A stretch of DNA of 64,000 nt, taken from positions 2,434,666 through 2,498,665 of the forward strand of contig KV440964.1 of the NCBI GenBank assembly GCA_001636495.1, in the 5' to 3' direction. Under the pieces are notes generated by a model, which ran no database searches, was not told where the DNA came from, and worked only from the letters and a program-made list of their open reading frames with translations. Positions 43,497 through 51,778 of this stretch are shown in pieces. This stretch comes from Sutcliffiella horikoshii. Its GTDB lineage: Bacteria > Bacillota > Bacilli > Bacillales > Bacillaceae_I. How positions within the stretch are numbered: position 1 is the first letter of the stretch; every line of letters starts with the position of its first letter. Position numbers and translations under genes: made by a program.

Positions 43497-44576
43497 ATGC
43501 CAAAAATACTGTCTGTTGGAACGTCCATACCAAAATACCCGATCCAACAGGATACGGTTGTTGAATTTGCCAAAGAGTTATTCGAAGAGTCTTTCAAAGA
43601 TATTAATCGTCTTCTTACCGTCTTTCAAAATGGCCAAATAGAAAAACGGCATTTTGCAAGGGATGTTGAATGGTTCAGAGAACCTCATACACTCGAAGAG
43701 AAAAATGATATTTACATAACAGAGGCAGTGGCTTATGGTTCAGAAGCGATAAATGCTTGCTTGCACAATGCAGCAACGCTTTCAAAAACTATAGCTCATG
43801 AAGACATCGAAGCTATTTTTTATATATCCACAACAGGAATGTCGACACCAAGTATTGAGGCAAGGATAATGAATGTCCTTCCGTTCTCCCCATATACCAA
43901 AAGAATTCCTATATGGGGACTCGGTTGTGCAGGTGGTGCGGCTGGTCTTTCAAGAGCGTATGAGTATTGTCTCGCATTTCCTCACGCAAAAGTTCTAGTA
44001 TTAAGTGTGGAACTTTGCAGTCTTACATTCCAAAAAAATGATCGATCAAAAAGTAATCTGGTAGGAACCTCCCTTTTTGCAGATGGCATCGCCTGTGTAC
44101 TGATGGTTGGTGACGAGGTGCAAGTGGATGACAGTAGGTGTTACCCGAAAGTTTTAGGTAGTCAATCGACCTTAATGAAAGATTCGGAGGATGTGATGGG
44201 ATGGGAAGTTAAGAACGATGGGCTTTACGTGGTCTTCTCTAGAGACATCCCTTTAATCATTACGAACTGGCTTGCTCCTAATGTGAGTCGATTCCTAGAA
44301 AACCATCGTGTAAAAATGGATGACTTGGAACATTTCGTTCTACATCCGGGAGGGAAAAAAGTATTGGAAGCATACCACGAATGCCTTGGAATAGAAGCTG
44401 ACAAGCTGGATACATCTTTACAAGTACTCAAAGAATACGGGAATATGTCCTCCGCAACCGTCTTGTATGTTCTGAAAGAAATCATGGAAAAGAATCCGAA
44501 TAAAGGGGACAAGGGGATTGCTGCTGCACTTGGACCGGGATTCAGTTCTGAAATGCTGTTACTGGAGTGGGAGTGA
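43497..44576 (+). CDS. bpsA: Type III polyketide synthase BpsA
   Basis: A 359-residue chalcone-synthase-like enzyme that makes alkylpyrones or triketide products from acyl-CoA starters. The catalytic Cys is Cys144 in WGLGCAGGAAGLSRA. The other triad members fall in FVLHPGGKKVLEA (His) and GNMSSATVLYVL (Asn). Length is typical of bacterial type III PKS. The adjacent gene encodes the methyltransferase BpsB, as in the B. subtilis bpsA-bpsB (bcsA-ypbQ) pair. Confidence 0.93.
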   Translation: MPKILSVGTSIPKYPIQQDTVVEFAKELFEESFKDINRLLTVFQNGQIEKRHFARDVEWFREPHTLEEKNDIYITEAVAYGSEAINACLHNAATLSKTIAHEDIEAIFYISTTGMSTPSIEARIMNVLPFSPYTKRIPIWGLGCAGGAAGLSRAYEYCLAFPHAKVLVLSVELCSLTFQKNDRSKSNLVGTSLFADGIACVLMVGDEVQVDDSRCYPKVLGSQSTLMKDSEDVMGWEVKNDGLYVVFSRDIPLIITNWLAPNVSRFLENHRVKMDDLEHFVLHPGGKKVLEAYHECLGIEADKLDTSLQVLKEYGNMSSATVLYVLKEIMEKNPNKGDKGIAAALGPGFSSEMLLLEWE

Positions 44577-44582
44577 GGAAGA

Positions 44583-45152
44583 ATGGTTTTCACATTGTTT
44601 TTTGCATTTATCGTCACCCAAAGAGTCCTTGAGCTCGGCATTGCCAGAAGAAACGAACAATGGATATTATCCCAAGGTGCTGTGGAGTACGGGCAGGAAC
44701 ATTATAAATATATGGTCAGTTTACATGTAGCATTTTTGGCTAGCTTGCTATTGGAAGTCATTGTGTACGATAAAACGCTGAGTGCCTTTTGGCCTGCCAT
44801 TCTTACCCTGTTTATCTTGACACAAGCTCTTCGTATATGGGCCATACAGTCATTGGGGAGATTTTGGAATACAAAGGTCTTGATTTTGCCGGATGCATCG
44901 ATTGTAAAGTCTGGACCGTACAAATTTCTTCGTCATCCCAATTATACTATTGTGGTGTTGGAAATTATGCTGATCCCTCTAATGTTTAATGCCTATTTTA
45001 CAGCCATAGTTTTTACATTGTTGAATGCCTGGATGTTAAGTGTAAGAATTCCGCTTGAGGAAAGGGTTCTATCGGACATGACAACGAATTATGCTTCTTA
45101 TATGGAGGAGCGGAATCGATTTTCTCCAACTTTTCAGAAAGAATCTGATTGA
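44583..45152 (+). CDS. bpsB: Isoprenylcysteine methyltransferase-like O-methyltransferase BpsB
   Basis: A 189-residue membrane protein with four to five hydrophobic helices and the ICMT signature FLRHPNYTIVVLEI near residue 118, followed by PLEERVL. In B. subtilis the homologue (YpbQ) methylates the alkylpyrones made by BpsA. It starts 6 bp after bpsA, so the pair is certainly co-transcribed. Products are expected to be membrane-located aliphatic polyketides. Confidence 0.9.
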   Translation: MVFTLFFAFIVTQRVLELGIARRNEQWILSQGAVEYGQEHYKYMVSLHVAFLASLLLEVIVYDKTLSAFWPAILTLFILTQALRIWAIQSLGRFWNTKVLILPDASIVKSGPYKFLRHPNYTIVVLEIMLIPLMFNAYFTAIVFTLLNAWMLSVRIPLEERVLSDMTTNYASYMEERNRFSPTFQKESD

Positions 45153-45158
45153 AAGTCA

Positions 45159-45204
45159 TTGTCAATTAGCTCGGAAGCTGATATGATTATGATAATAATT
45201 ATCA
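45159..45204 (+). promoter_or_regulatory. Fur-controlled promoter with a perfect 7-1-7 Fur box
   Basis: TTGTCA (45159-45164), 17 bp, TATGAT (45182-45187). TGATAATAATTATCA at 45190-45204 is a perfect 7-1-7 inverted repeat matching the Bacillus Fur consensus. It covers the expected transcription start, a classic repressor position. Confidence 0.8.
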
Positions 45205-45229
45205 CTATCAACGAGGGGGACATACCAAC

Positions 45230-45325
45230 ATGACATTATTGTTGATTGGTACAACTGTTGTAGCGTATTCCGTATTAATGAAAGTAGTTTTACAGCAAAC
45301 ATGTGAGCCTAAATCGATAAAATAA
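45230..45325 (+). CDS. Fur-regulated 31-residue membrane peptide
   Basis: A short frame, MTLLLIGTTVVAYSVLMKVVL followed by QQTCEPKSIK. One hydrophobic helix (residues 2-21) precedes a polar tail with one Cys. AGGGGGA lies 9 bases upstream. The unit has its own Fur-box promoter and its own terminator, giving a transcript of about 180 nt. B. subtilis has three small Fur-regulated proteins (FbpA-C) that act with the sRNA FsrA in iron sparing; this peptide is not recognisably homologous. The transcript could also act as RNA. Confidence 0.6.
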   Translation: MTLLLIGTTVVAYSVLMKVVLQQTCEPKSIK

Positions 45326-45335
45326 TATAATACAT

Positions 45336-45380
45336 AACAGGGGTTTCTACATCAGTACACGTAGAAGTCCCTGTTTTTTT
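45336..45380 (+). terminator. Terminator of the Fur-regulated unit
   Basis: AACAGGG pairs with CCCTGTT; an inner TTCTAC/GTAGAA stem extends the hairpin. TTTTTTT follows. Confidence 0.85.
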
Positions 45381-45410
45381 ATGCTTCAGCCCATTGCTCA
45401 AAGTGATTTC

Positions 45411-45540
45411 CCTGTAGATAGAAGTGCAGGGTGTGAGACTCCGGCGGGAGGTAGCGGTAGACTTGAGACCCCGCAGGCTTGCCGAGGAGGCTCAAGCACC
45501 GCCCCGCGGAAAGCGAACACCTGGAACGGAAATCTACAGG
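45411..45540. repeat. GC-rich intergenic element copy 2 (inverted relative to copy 1)
   Basis: It begins CCTGTAGAT and ends ATCTACAGG (9-bp perfect inverted ends). Read on the minus strand it contains CGCTTTCCGCGGGGCGG, GAGCCTCCTCGG, AAGCCTGCGGGGTCTC and CTCCCGCCGGAGTC, the same segments as copy 1 near 20.3 kb. No flanking direct repeat was found. The end sequence differs from copy 1 while the palindromic pairing of the ends is kept. Confidence 0.8.
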
Positions 45541-45696
45541 AGTTGAAACAAAATCCTTAGCAGAAAATCCATGCACATGTTTCTTGAAGAAAAATATTTA
45601 TAAATAAGGCAAGTAAAGTGGGAAAATACTGCAATATCAAGTAAAATAGACTGGGAGCACGGAGAAAAGATACACACAACTAAGGGGACATAAGAA

Positions 45697-48600
45697 ATGG
45701 GACCAAACAAACCAAAGCAGCAAACCCAACATCAAGAAAAGCACACAAGCCTGCTACAAACAAAACTAAACTTAATCCTAGAAAAATTACATAATCACGG
45801 TGATCATAGAAGTGCGAGAAAAGTCGCCGAACTTCTAAATAAAAACACGACGAAAGAATTGAGCATAGCATTTTGCGGGCATTTTTCAGCAGGGAAATCA
45901 TCCTTCATCAATGAAATGTTGGAAGAGGCCATTTTGCCTGCAAGTCCGATACCAACCTCTGCCAATGTTGTCCAGATCAGGAATGGAGAAGAGCTTGCAC
46001 ATGTTCATTTCTTTGAAGGGGAATCACTGGAGATCCTGCCACCCGTTTCGTTCGAACATGTAAAGGCATACTGCAAAAATGGGGATCAAGTGGAATCCGT
46101 AGAATATCAGTTTCCTTTTGAAAACCTTCCGGCGGACATGGTTGTGCTGGACACACCGGGGGTTGACTCTACTGACGATGCCCATCGTATATCCACTGAA
46201 TCTGCCTTGCATTTGGCGGATGTTATCTTCTATGTGATGGACTATAATCACGTCCAATCGGAAGTGAACCTAAAGTTTATTAAAGAACTTCAGGACAAGG
46301 AGAAAAAGATTTACTTGATTGTGAACCAAATAGATAAGCACAGGGAGGAAGAGATTTCATTCTCTACCTATAACGCAAGAATTCAAGAATCTTTCGACGA
46401 CTGGGGAATCGAGCCGGCAAGCATTTATTTTACAAGCCTGAAAGACACGGATCATCCTCTTAATGACCTTGCAATCGTTAAAGAGACAATTGATATCCTT
46501 AGACAAGATAAACTGGATATTCTACCTAAGACGATTGAAAAGGCACTCCAAAATGTACTGGATGAACATAAAGAATGGCTCCTGGAACAAAGGTCAGAAG
46601 AAATGGAGCGTCAAGAGCAAATTATCGAATCAAGCGAAGGGCTACCAAAAGATGTATCGGAAACCTTAAGGGATGCAATAGGAAAACTCAATCGGATCGA
46701 GTCTGAAACTGCTATGATAAAAGAGGAATTTATCGATCAGACAAAGCGAATATTAGAAAATGCCAATATCACGCCCTTTGAGATGAGGGAGCTTGCGGAG
46801 AGGTATCTTGAATCTCAGCAAAAAGGATTTAAAGTGGGTTTACTATTCTCTAGTAAAAAAACACAGGAAGAGCGGGGGCAAAGAAGTGTTGCCCTTCGAA
46901 AAGATTTGGGCGAGCGTGTGAAAACACAAATTGAGAAGTTCATCCATGAGCATATCATCTCCTTTTTAAAGGAGCATCATTTCTATTCAACCGCTATATT
47001 TGAGAAAGTCCAAGAGATTACGGTTCCTATTACGGACGGGTTTATATCAGGCCATGTGAAACCAGGTGCTGGTTATACCGGAAATGCTGTATTGCACTAT
47101 ACAAAAGATCTCGCCCATTCCATAAAATTAGAGTACCAAAAGCAGGTGCAAAAATTGATGGAAGGATTTTTCGAAAAACTCGATGAACAGGTGCAGAAGA
47201 AGACGAAAGCTTTAAAGGTGGAAGTAAAAAGACTGGAAACGGTACACCATGCACAAGAAGCCATTACCATTCTTCATATGGAACTCGAAGAACAATATGA
47301 GGCATTAAATAGCATCCTCGTAATGGACAAAGAAACACTAATGGGACTTGATGCTAAGGTTGAGCTTCTTTCCAAATATCTGAACCGTCCATATAAAAGA
47401 GTTCGTGGAGATGAGTTGCCATCCATTTCAAACAAGTTAAAACATGACAATCAGAACCAAGAAGTTGTCCAAGATATCATGAAGCAGAATGATCCCACGT
47501 CACTTTTAAAAGGGCTGAAGGATACAGCGAATTCTTTGAAAGGGATTCATGGATTCCAGACGATTGTGGATGACTTGAAAAAAAGAGCAGCTAAAATAGA
47601 GAATCAAACTTTTACCGTCGCTTTGTTCGGCGCATTCAGCGCTGGTAAGTCTTCCCTTGCCAATGCCTTATTTGGTGAAAAAGTGCTACCTGTTTCACCT
47701 AATCCAACAACCGCTTCCATCAATAAGATCTCTCCTGTCTCTAAGGGAAATCCACATGGAACGGTTAGTGTGCAGATGAAGACAGCCGAACAGATTTTTG
47801 AGGATGTAAAACAGGCTTTACTAATTTTTGACACCAAGTTAATAAACCTTGAAGAAGCTGGTCAGACAATAAAGAGTATTATCTCTAAAAATACCCATCT
47901 TGAACTAGATGCAAGCAAGAAGACTCAATTTCACTTTTTGAAAGCCTTCCTAAAAGGTTGGGAGGATATGAGTTCTCACTTAGGAATGCTTCAAAAGGTT
48001 ACGCTTAATGAATTTGAAGCATATGTCGCTCAGGAAGAGAAATCCTGTTTTGTAGAATGGATTGAAGTATTCTATGATTGTCCATTTACAAGACAAGGGT
48101 TAACACTAGTGGATACCCCGGGAGCGGATTCAATTAATGCAAGGCATACGGATGTATCGTTCGATTATATTAAGAATGCTGATGCCATCCTTTTTGTGAC
48201 CTATTACCAGCACGCTTTTTCAAAAGCGGACCGAGAATTCCTTATTCAACTGGGCAGAGTGAAGGACGCGTTTGCCATGGATAAAATGTTCTTCCTCGTA
48301 AATGCAGCAGACCTTGCAAATAATGAAGAGGAGCTTGAGTTGGTCTGTGATTATGTAGAAGAACAATTGACGACATATGGGATTCGTCATCCAAGATTGT
48401 ATCCTGTATCAAGTCTGCTTGCCCTTAAAGAAAAAGAAGGGCAACTCTTCCAACATCCATTCTTGAAAAGTTCCTTGATGAATGATTTTGAAAAAGCATT
48501 TTCTGATTTCATACAGGCGGACCTGGTGGAGATGAGTTTACATGCAGCGCAATTAGATCTAAACCGAGCGGTCGCTTTATTTGCTCATTTTGTCCAGCAA

Positions 48601-49383
48601 GCAAAGCTTGGATCGGATGAAAAAGAGAAATTAAAACTATTCCATACCAACAATAAAGTTGCGATAGAAGCACATATTAAGGAATACTCAACGGATAGCT
48701 TCTTCACGCTACTTGAGCAGGAAATAAATGAATTGCTTTACTATGTTAAGCAACGAACATTATTACGTTTTTCTGATTTTTTCAAAGAAAGCTTTAATCC
48801 GGCAGTAATCAGAGAGGACGGGAGAAATATGAAAGTGCAGCTGAACAGTTGTCTACATGAGCTTGTTACTGATATCTCCCACAATCTCTCACAGGAAGTA
48901 AGAGCAACAACTGTTCGGGCAGAGAATTTCATTTGGAAGACGCTGCACTCCTGGCAAAAAGAACTGGAAACCGAAGCGAAAAAGCTGGAAGGTCAGCTTT
49001 CCTTACGTTTTCTAGAGGTGGAGGAATTCCAACCGTATAAAATGAAAAGTACGTTTCCTTCTATCACTTCCAAGCTTGAAAAACAAACGGTAGGCTATTA
49101 CCGCAACACAAAAGCTTTCTTCGAGAAAAATGAAAAACAGAAAATGGCTCAGTTTTTGGAAGAGGAACTTTCTCCTCTGATGGATATTTACTTGAAGGGC
49201 AGCGAGGAGAACCTGACAGTTCATTATAAAAATGAACTCGAAGATGCCTTGCAAGAAGTGAGGCAGTATATCCTTAAACAGCTTCATGATTATTTTGATG
49301 GGATGCAGTCTGCACTCGAGCAGGAACAAGACATCCCGCAGTTGGAACGGGTACTGGAACACATTCAACCGCATAGGAACTAA
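45697..49383 (+). CDS. dynA: Dynamin-like GTPase DynA (two fused dynamin modules)
   Basis: A 1228-residue protein built from two tandem dynamin modules. The first GTPase has G1 GHFSAGKSSFIN near residue 60, G3 LDTPGVDST and G4 NQID. The second has G1 GAFSAGKSSLAN near residue 645, G3 VDTPGADSI and a NAAD-type G4. Each is followed by long coiled-coil stalks. DynA of B. subtilis tethers and fuses membranes without GTP hydrolysis being essential, aids membrane repair after antibiotics and delays phage lysis. Order bpsAB-dynA-ypbS is conserved, with a nucleotidyltransferase gene inserted 12 bp downstream. Confidence 0.95.
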   Translation: MGPNKPKQQTQHQEKHTSLLQTKLNLILEKLHNHGDHRSARKVAELLNKNTTKELSIAFCGHFSAGKSSFINEMLEEAILPASPIPTSANVVQIRNGEELAHVHFFEGESLEILPPVSFEHVKAYCKNGDQVESVEYQFPFENLPADMVVLDTPGVDSTDDAHRISTESALHLADVIFYVMDYNHVQSEVNLKFIKELQDKEKKIYLIVNQIDKHREEEISFSTYNARIQESFDDWGIEPASIYFTSLKDTDHPLNDLAIVKETIDILRQDKLDILPKTIEKALQNVLDEHKEWLLEQRSEEMERQEQIIESSEGLPKDVSETLRDAIGKLNRIESETAMIKEEFIDQTKRILENANITPFEMRELAERYLESQQKGFKVGLLFSSKKTQEERGQRSVALRKDLGERVKTQIEKFIHEHIISFLKEHHFYSTAIFEKVQEITVPITDGFISGHVKPGAGYTGNAVLHYTKDLAHSIKLEYQKQVQKLMEGFFEKLDEQVQKKTKALKVEVKRLETVHHAQEAITILHMELEEQYEALNSILVMDKETLMGLDAKVELLSKYLNRPYKRVRGDELPSISNKLKHDNQNQEVVQDIMKQNDPTSLLKGLKDTANSLKGIHGFQTIVDDLKKRAAKIENQTFTVALFGAFSAGKSSLANALFGEKVLPVSPNPTTASINKISPVSKGNPHGTVSVQMKTAEQIFEDVKQALLIFDTKLINLEEAGQTIKSIISKNTHLELDASKKTQFHFLKAFLKGWEDMSSHLGMLQKVTLNEFEAYVAQEEKSCFVEWIEVFYDCPFTRQGLTLVDTPGADSINARHTDVSFDYIKNADAILFVTYYQHAFSKADREFLIQLGRVKDAFAMDKMFFLVNAADLANNEEELELVCDYVEEQLTTYGIRHPRLYPVSSLLALKEKEGQLFQHPFLKSSLMNDFEKAFSDFIQADLVEMSLHAAQLDLNRAVALFAHFVQQAKLGSDEKEKLKLFHTNNKVAIEAHIKEYSTDSFFTLLEQEINELLYYVKQRTLLRFSDFFKESFNPAVIREDGRNMKVQLNSCLHELVTDISHNLSQEVRATTVRAENFIWKTLHSWQKELETEAKKLEGQLSLRFLEVEEFQPYKMKSTFPSITSKLEKQTVGYYRNTKAFFEKNEKQKMAQFLEEELSPLMDIYLKGSEENLTVHYKNELEDALQEVRQYILKQLHDYFDGMQSALEQEQDIPQLERVLEHIQPHRN

Positions 49384-49395
49384 GGAGGAAAACAG

Positions 49396-50154
49396 GTGAG
49401 CCGTATAGAGGATGCACTGAAAGAGATCGAGTGGAAACATAATGTCAATATTCTCTATGCCTGTGAGTCAGGAAGCAGGGCTTATGGGTTTGCATCCGAA
49501 ACCAGTGATTTCGATGTCCGGTTCATCTATATTGCTCCGCTTAAGAACTACCTTTCCTTATCAAGGAATGATGATACCATCACCGTCCAGGATGAAGAGT
49601 TGGACATACAGGGGTGGGATCTTAAAAAAGCGCTGCTGCTGGCCGGGAAGTCCAATCCATCTTTGTACGAGTGGATGGTATCACCCATTGTATATAGAGA
49701 GAGGAACCCGGTCATGCACCAATTGCAAGCGATTGTCTTAAATGATTTTTCACAAAAGGTGCTAGCCTTCCATTATGTAAATATGGCGAAGAAAAACCTT
49801 CAAGCCTGGATCGATAATAAAAATTGCTCTAATTTAGTACACGCTATTCGTGCAACTCTGATGCTGGAACAGGTCGTCCGCCAAGATCAAGTGACAATCC
49901 AATTTAAGGAACTTGAAAAGAATAGCAGCCTTTTCAATAAGGAAGAGCTATCGATACTATATCGTTTGAAGACGGGAGAATGGTTGAACGAACATCCGAT
50001 GATCGTTCAACTTCCTACCAAAGTACAGGGTTTTTTAACTGCGACAGAAAGGTCTTCGTTTCGGCTGGACAATGGAGTGGTGCAAATTAAAGTGTTAGAG
50101 GAGCTGTTTTTCCAGCAGTTGGGAATAGAGGGTGAGAGTGATCACGAAAGTTAA
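49396..50154 (+). CDS. Predicted nucleotidyltransferase (YcgL/RlaP-like)
   Basis: A 252-residue protein with a minimal nucleotidyltransferase core: ACESGSRAYGFASETSDFDVRFIY gives the GSRAxG loop and the catalytic DxD (residues 33-35). DIQGWDLKKALLLAGKSNPSLYEW and the helical C-terminal region match the DUF4269-like/PF10127 group that includes B. subtilis YcgL. Acceptor and biological role are unknown. GTG start at 49396 with TAAGGAGG, overlapping the end of the dynA unit, so probably translated from the dynA mRNA. It overlaps the next small gene. Confidence 0.8.
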   Translation: MSRIEDALKEIEWKHNVNILYACESGSRAYGFASETSDFDVRFIYIAPLKNYLSLSRNDDTITVQDEELDIQGWDLKKALLLAGKSNPSLYEWMVSPIVYRERNPVMHQLQAIVLNDFSQKVLAFHYVNMAKKNLQAWIDNKNCSNLVHAIRATLMLEQVVRQDQVTIQFKELEKNSSLFNKEELSILYRLKTGEWLNEHPMIVQLPTKVQGFLTATERSSFRLDNGVVQIKVLEELFFQQLGIEGESDHES

Positions 50155-50341
50155 TCGATTTCATGCATGTGCCACCTGTAAACATTATCAAGTGATAAAA
50201 TTGGAGAGAGGTACTGTATATCGTTGCAGTAGACTTGGATACGAAACGAAGCCACATTTCAGATTCGATTGTTGGCAACCTAAAGAGAACGTATTACAAT
50301 TAATGAAAAAAGAACAGAGAAAAATGGAGGAACAACCATGA
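50138..50341 (+). CDS. Small Cys-rich protein, possible zinc site
   Basis: A 67-residue protein (from GTG 50138; an in-frame GTG at 50132 is possible). Its Cys pattern is HACATCKHY, then YRCSRLG and FDCWQP, so four Cys plus His residues could form a zinc or other metal site. It overlaps the end of the nucleotidyltransferase gene and abuts ypbS (ATG at 50338 inside its stop region), indicating one operon dynA-NTase-this-ypbS. No named family is recognised. Confidence 0.6.
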   Translation: MITKVNRFHACATCKHYQVIKLERGTVYRCSRLGYETKPHFRFDCWQPKENVLQLMKKEQRKMEEQP

Positions 50342-50595
50342 GCGTACACAAAGCAATCAGTGAGCATTCTAGGAAACAAAACCAAGTCGTGATGAACTTT
50401 CTGCAACTTGAACAGCAAAGAGAGGCATACATAGAAGAGGCAATTGTACTATGCCAGCAAAACAAATCATTTACAACCGAAAAAATAAATGAGGTAACAA
50501 AAAGAATCAATGAACTTGCACGAAAAGGTATCGCTCCTCAGCGTCAACTGGTGACAAAGGAAATGGTGGAGGGATTTGTTTTTAGAAGTAAATAA
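50338..50595 (+). CDS. ypbS: YpbS family protein (DUF2533)
   Basis: An 85-residue helical protein, MSVHKAISEHSRKQNQVV..., with the conserved INEVTKRINELARKGIAPQRQLVTKEMVE pattern of YpbS. Its ATG overlaps the preceding stop (ATGA) and TGGAGG supplies the RBS. Function unknown. The order dynA-ypbS is conserved with B. subtilis apart from the two genes between them here. Confidence 0.75.
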   Translation: MSVHKAISEHSRKQNQVVMNFLQLEQQREAYIEEAIVLCQQNKSFTTEKINEVTKRINELARKGIAPQRQLVTKEMVEGFVFRSK

Positions 50596-50611
50596 CACGG
50601 GGAGGGAGACC

Positions 50612-51451
50612 ATGACGCAGATCGTTTCAGCAAAATGGGTGAAGGAGCAGTTGGATGAGCTCATTATCATTGATTGCCGCTTTCATCTTCATGCACCGGA
50701 AAAAGGTTTGGAAGAATATAAAGAACATCATGTCCCGGGGGCCCATTATATGGATCTGAATCAAGATCTTTCCGGAGAAATCAATACTCATGGAGGCAGA
50801 CATCCGCTGCCTGATTTTCAAAAACTGTATCGTAAATTGCAAGAAGCGGGAGTCCATGACGATGGAACGGTACTGCTTTACGATGACCAGAACGGTGCCA
50901 TGGCCTCAAGACTTTGGTTCCTTTTGCAGATTATGGGGCATAAACATGTCCTGGTTATGGATGGTGGCTACCGAGAGTGGTTGGAGCAGGGTTTTCCTGT
51001 AACTGCCGATGTTCCCCAAAAGGAAAAACGAGGAAATTTTTCCTTTAAGCTTTCAGATGACCTGGTGGTTGAAATGGAGGAAGTCAATTCTCATCTTTCT
51101 TCCTACAAGAATGGAACCGCCTATCTTCTCGATGCAAGGGAAGCAAAGCGGTATAAAGGGATAGAGGAGCCGATAGATAGGGTTGCCGGCCATATACCAG
51201 GTGCTCTGAACTTTTTCTGGATGGATAGTCTGGAGAATGGAAAGTGGAAACAGAAAGAAGATTTGAAAGAAAGATTTTTAAAGCTGGACTCTTCTAAAGA
51301 AATTGTCGTCTATTGTGGTTCCGGTGTTACCGCCTGTCCGACGATCTTGGCCCTAAAAGAAGCAGGTTATAATAATGTCAAGCTTTATGCCGGTAGCTGG
51401 AGTGACTGGATAAGTTACACAAAGAACCCAATATCTAAAATAGAAAGCTAA
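50612..51451 (+). CDS. Sulfurtransferase with two rhodanese domains (MST-like)
   Basis: A 279-residue protein. The inactive N-terminal rhodanese domain is at about 1-130 (IDCRFHLHAP, HVPGAHYMDLNQDLSGE), and the active C-terminal one at about 150-275. The catalytic Cys235 lies in YCGSGVTACP; a CGSGVTA loop is typical of 3-mercaptopyruvate sulfurtransferases, while thiosulfate enzymes have CRxGxT-type loops. ATG 50612 follows GGGGAGGGAG; the frame extends upstream into ypbS. It probably supplies persulfide sulfur in the cytoplasm. Confidence 0.88.
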   Translation: MTQIVSAKWVKEQLDELIIIDCRFHLHAPEKGLEEYKEHHVPGAHYMDLNQDLSGEINTHGGRHPLPDFQKLYRKLQEAGVHDDGTVLLYDDQNGAMASRLWFLLQIMGHKHVLVMDGGYREWLEQGFPVTADVPQKEKRGNFSFKLSDDLVVEMEEVNSHLSSYKNGTAYLLDAREAKRYKGIEEPIDRVAGHIPGALNFFWMDSLENGKWKQKEDLKERFLKLDSSKEIVVYCGSGVTACPTILALKEAGYNNVKLYAGSWSDWISYTKNPISKIES

Positions 51452-51524
51452 ATTTACCCTCCTGTAAATTACTGATTCCCTACACAAACTAAAAGGGATC
51501 CCAATGTAAAGGAGGAGATTTAGA

Positions 51525-51659
51525 ATGGGTCGTACGAAAAAAGGAAATGCAAATGCGCAGCGTAACAATAACGCCAAGCAAAAAGGTAACATGGATACAG
51601 AGTTTGCTTCTTATGCGGAATATGAAGCAGCGAAAATGACGAACAAGAAAAACCATTAA
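51525..51659 (+). CDS. Gamma-type SASP-like small protein
   Basis: A 44-residue protein: MGRTKKGNANAQRNNNAKQKGN, then MDTEFASYAEYEAAKMTNKKNH. The Asn/Gln/Lys-rich start and the TEFAS motif are features of gamma-type small acid-soluble spore proteins, where the germination protease cuts within T-E-F-A-S. Only one such repeat is present. AAAGGAGGAG is a strong RBS and a terminator follows directly. Forespore expression is inferred. Confidence 0.7.
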   Translation: MGRTKKGNANAQRNNNAKQKGNMDTEFASYAEYEAAKMTNKKNH

Positions 51660-51665
51660 ATAATT

Positions 51666-51698
51666 GAGCCATCACCTTCTAGGGGTGATGGCTTTTCT
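51666..51698 (+). terminator. Intrinsic terminator of the SASP-like gene
   Basis: GCCATCACC pairs with GGTGATGGC around TTCTAGG, then TTTTC. Confidence 0.85.
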
Positions 51699-51778
51699 AT
51701 ATTTTGAGATGCGAGCCATCTGTCCTCACACCCTAATCTGTGCTATAATCATAAGCGGAAAAGAGAGGGAGTGCTATT

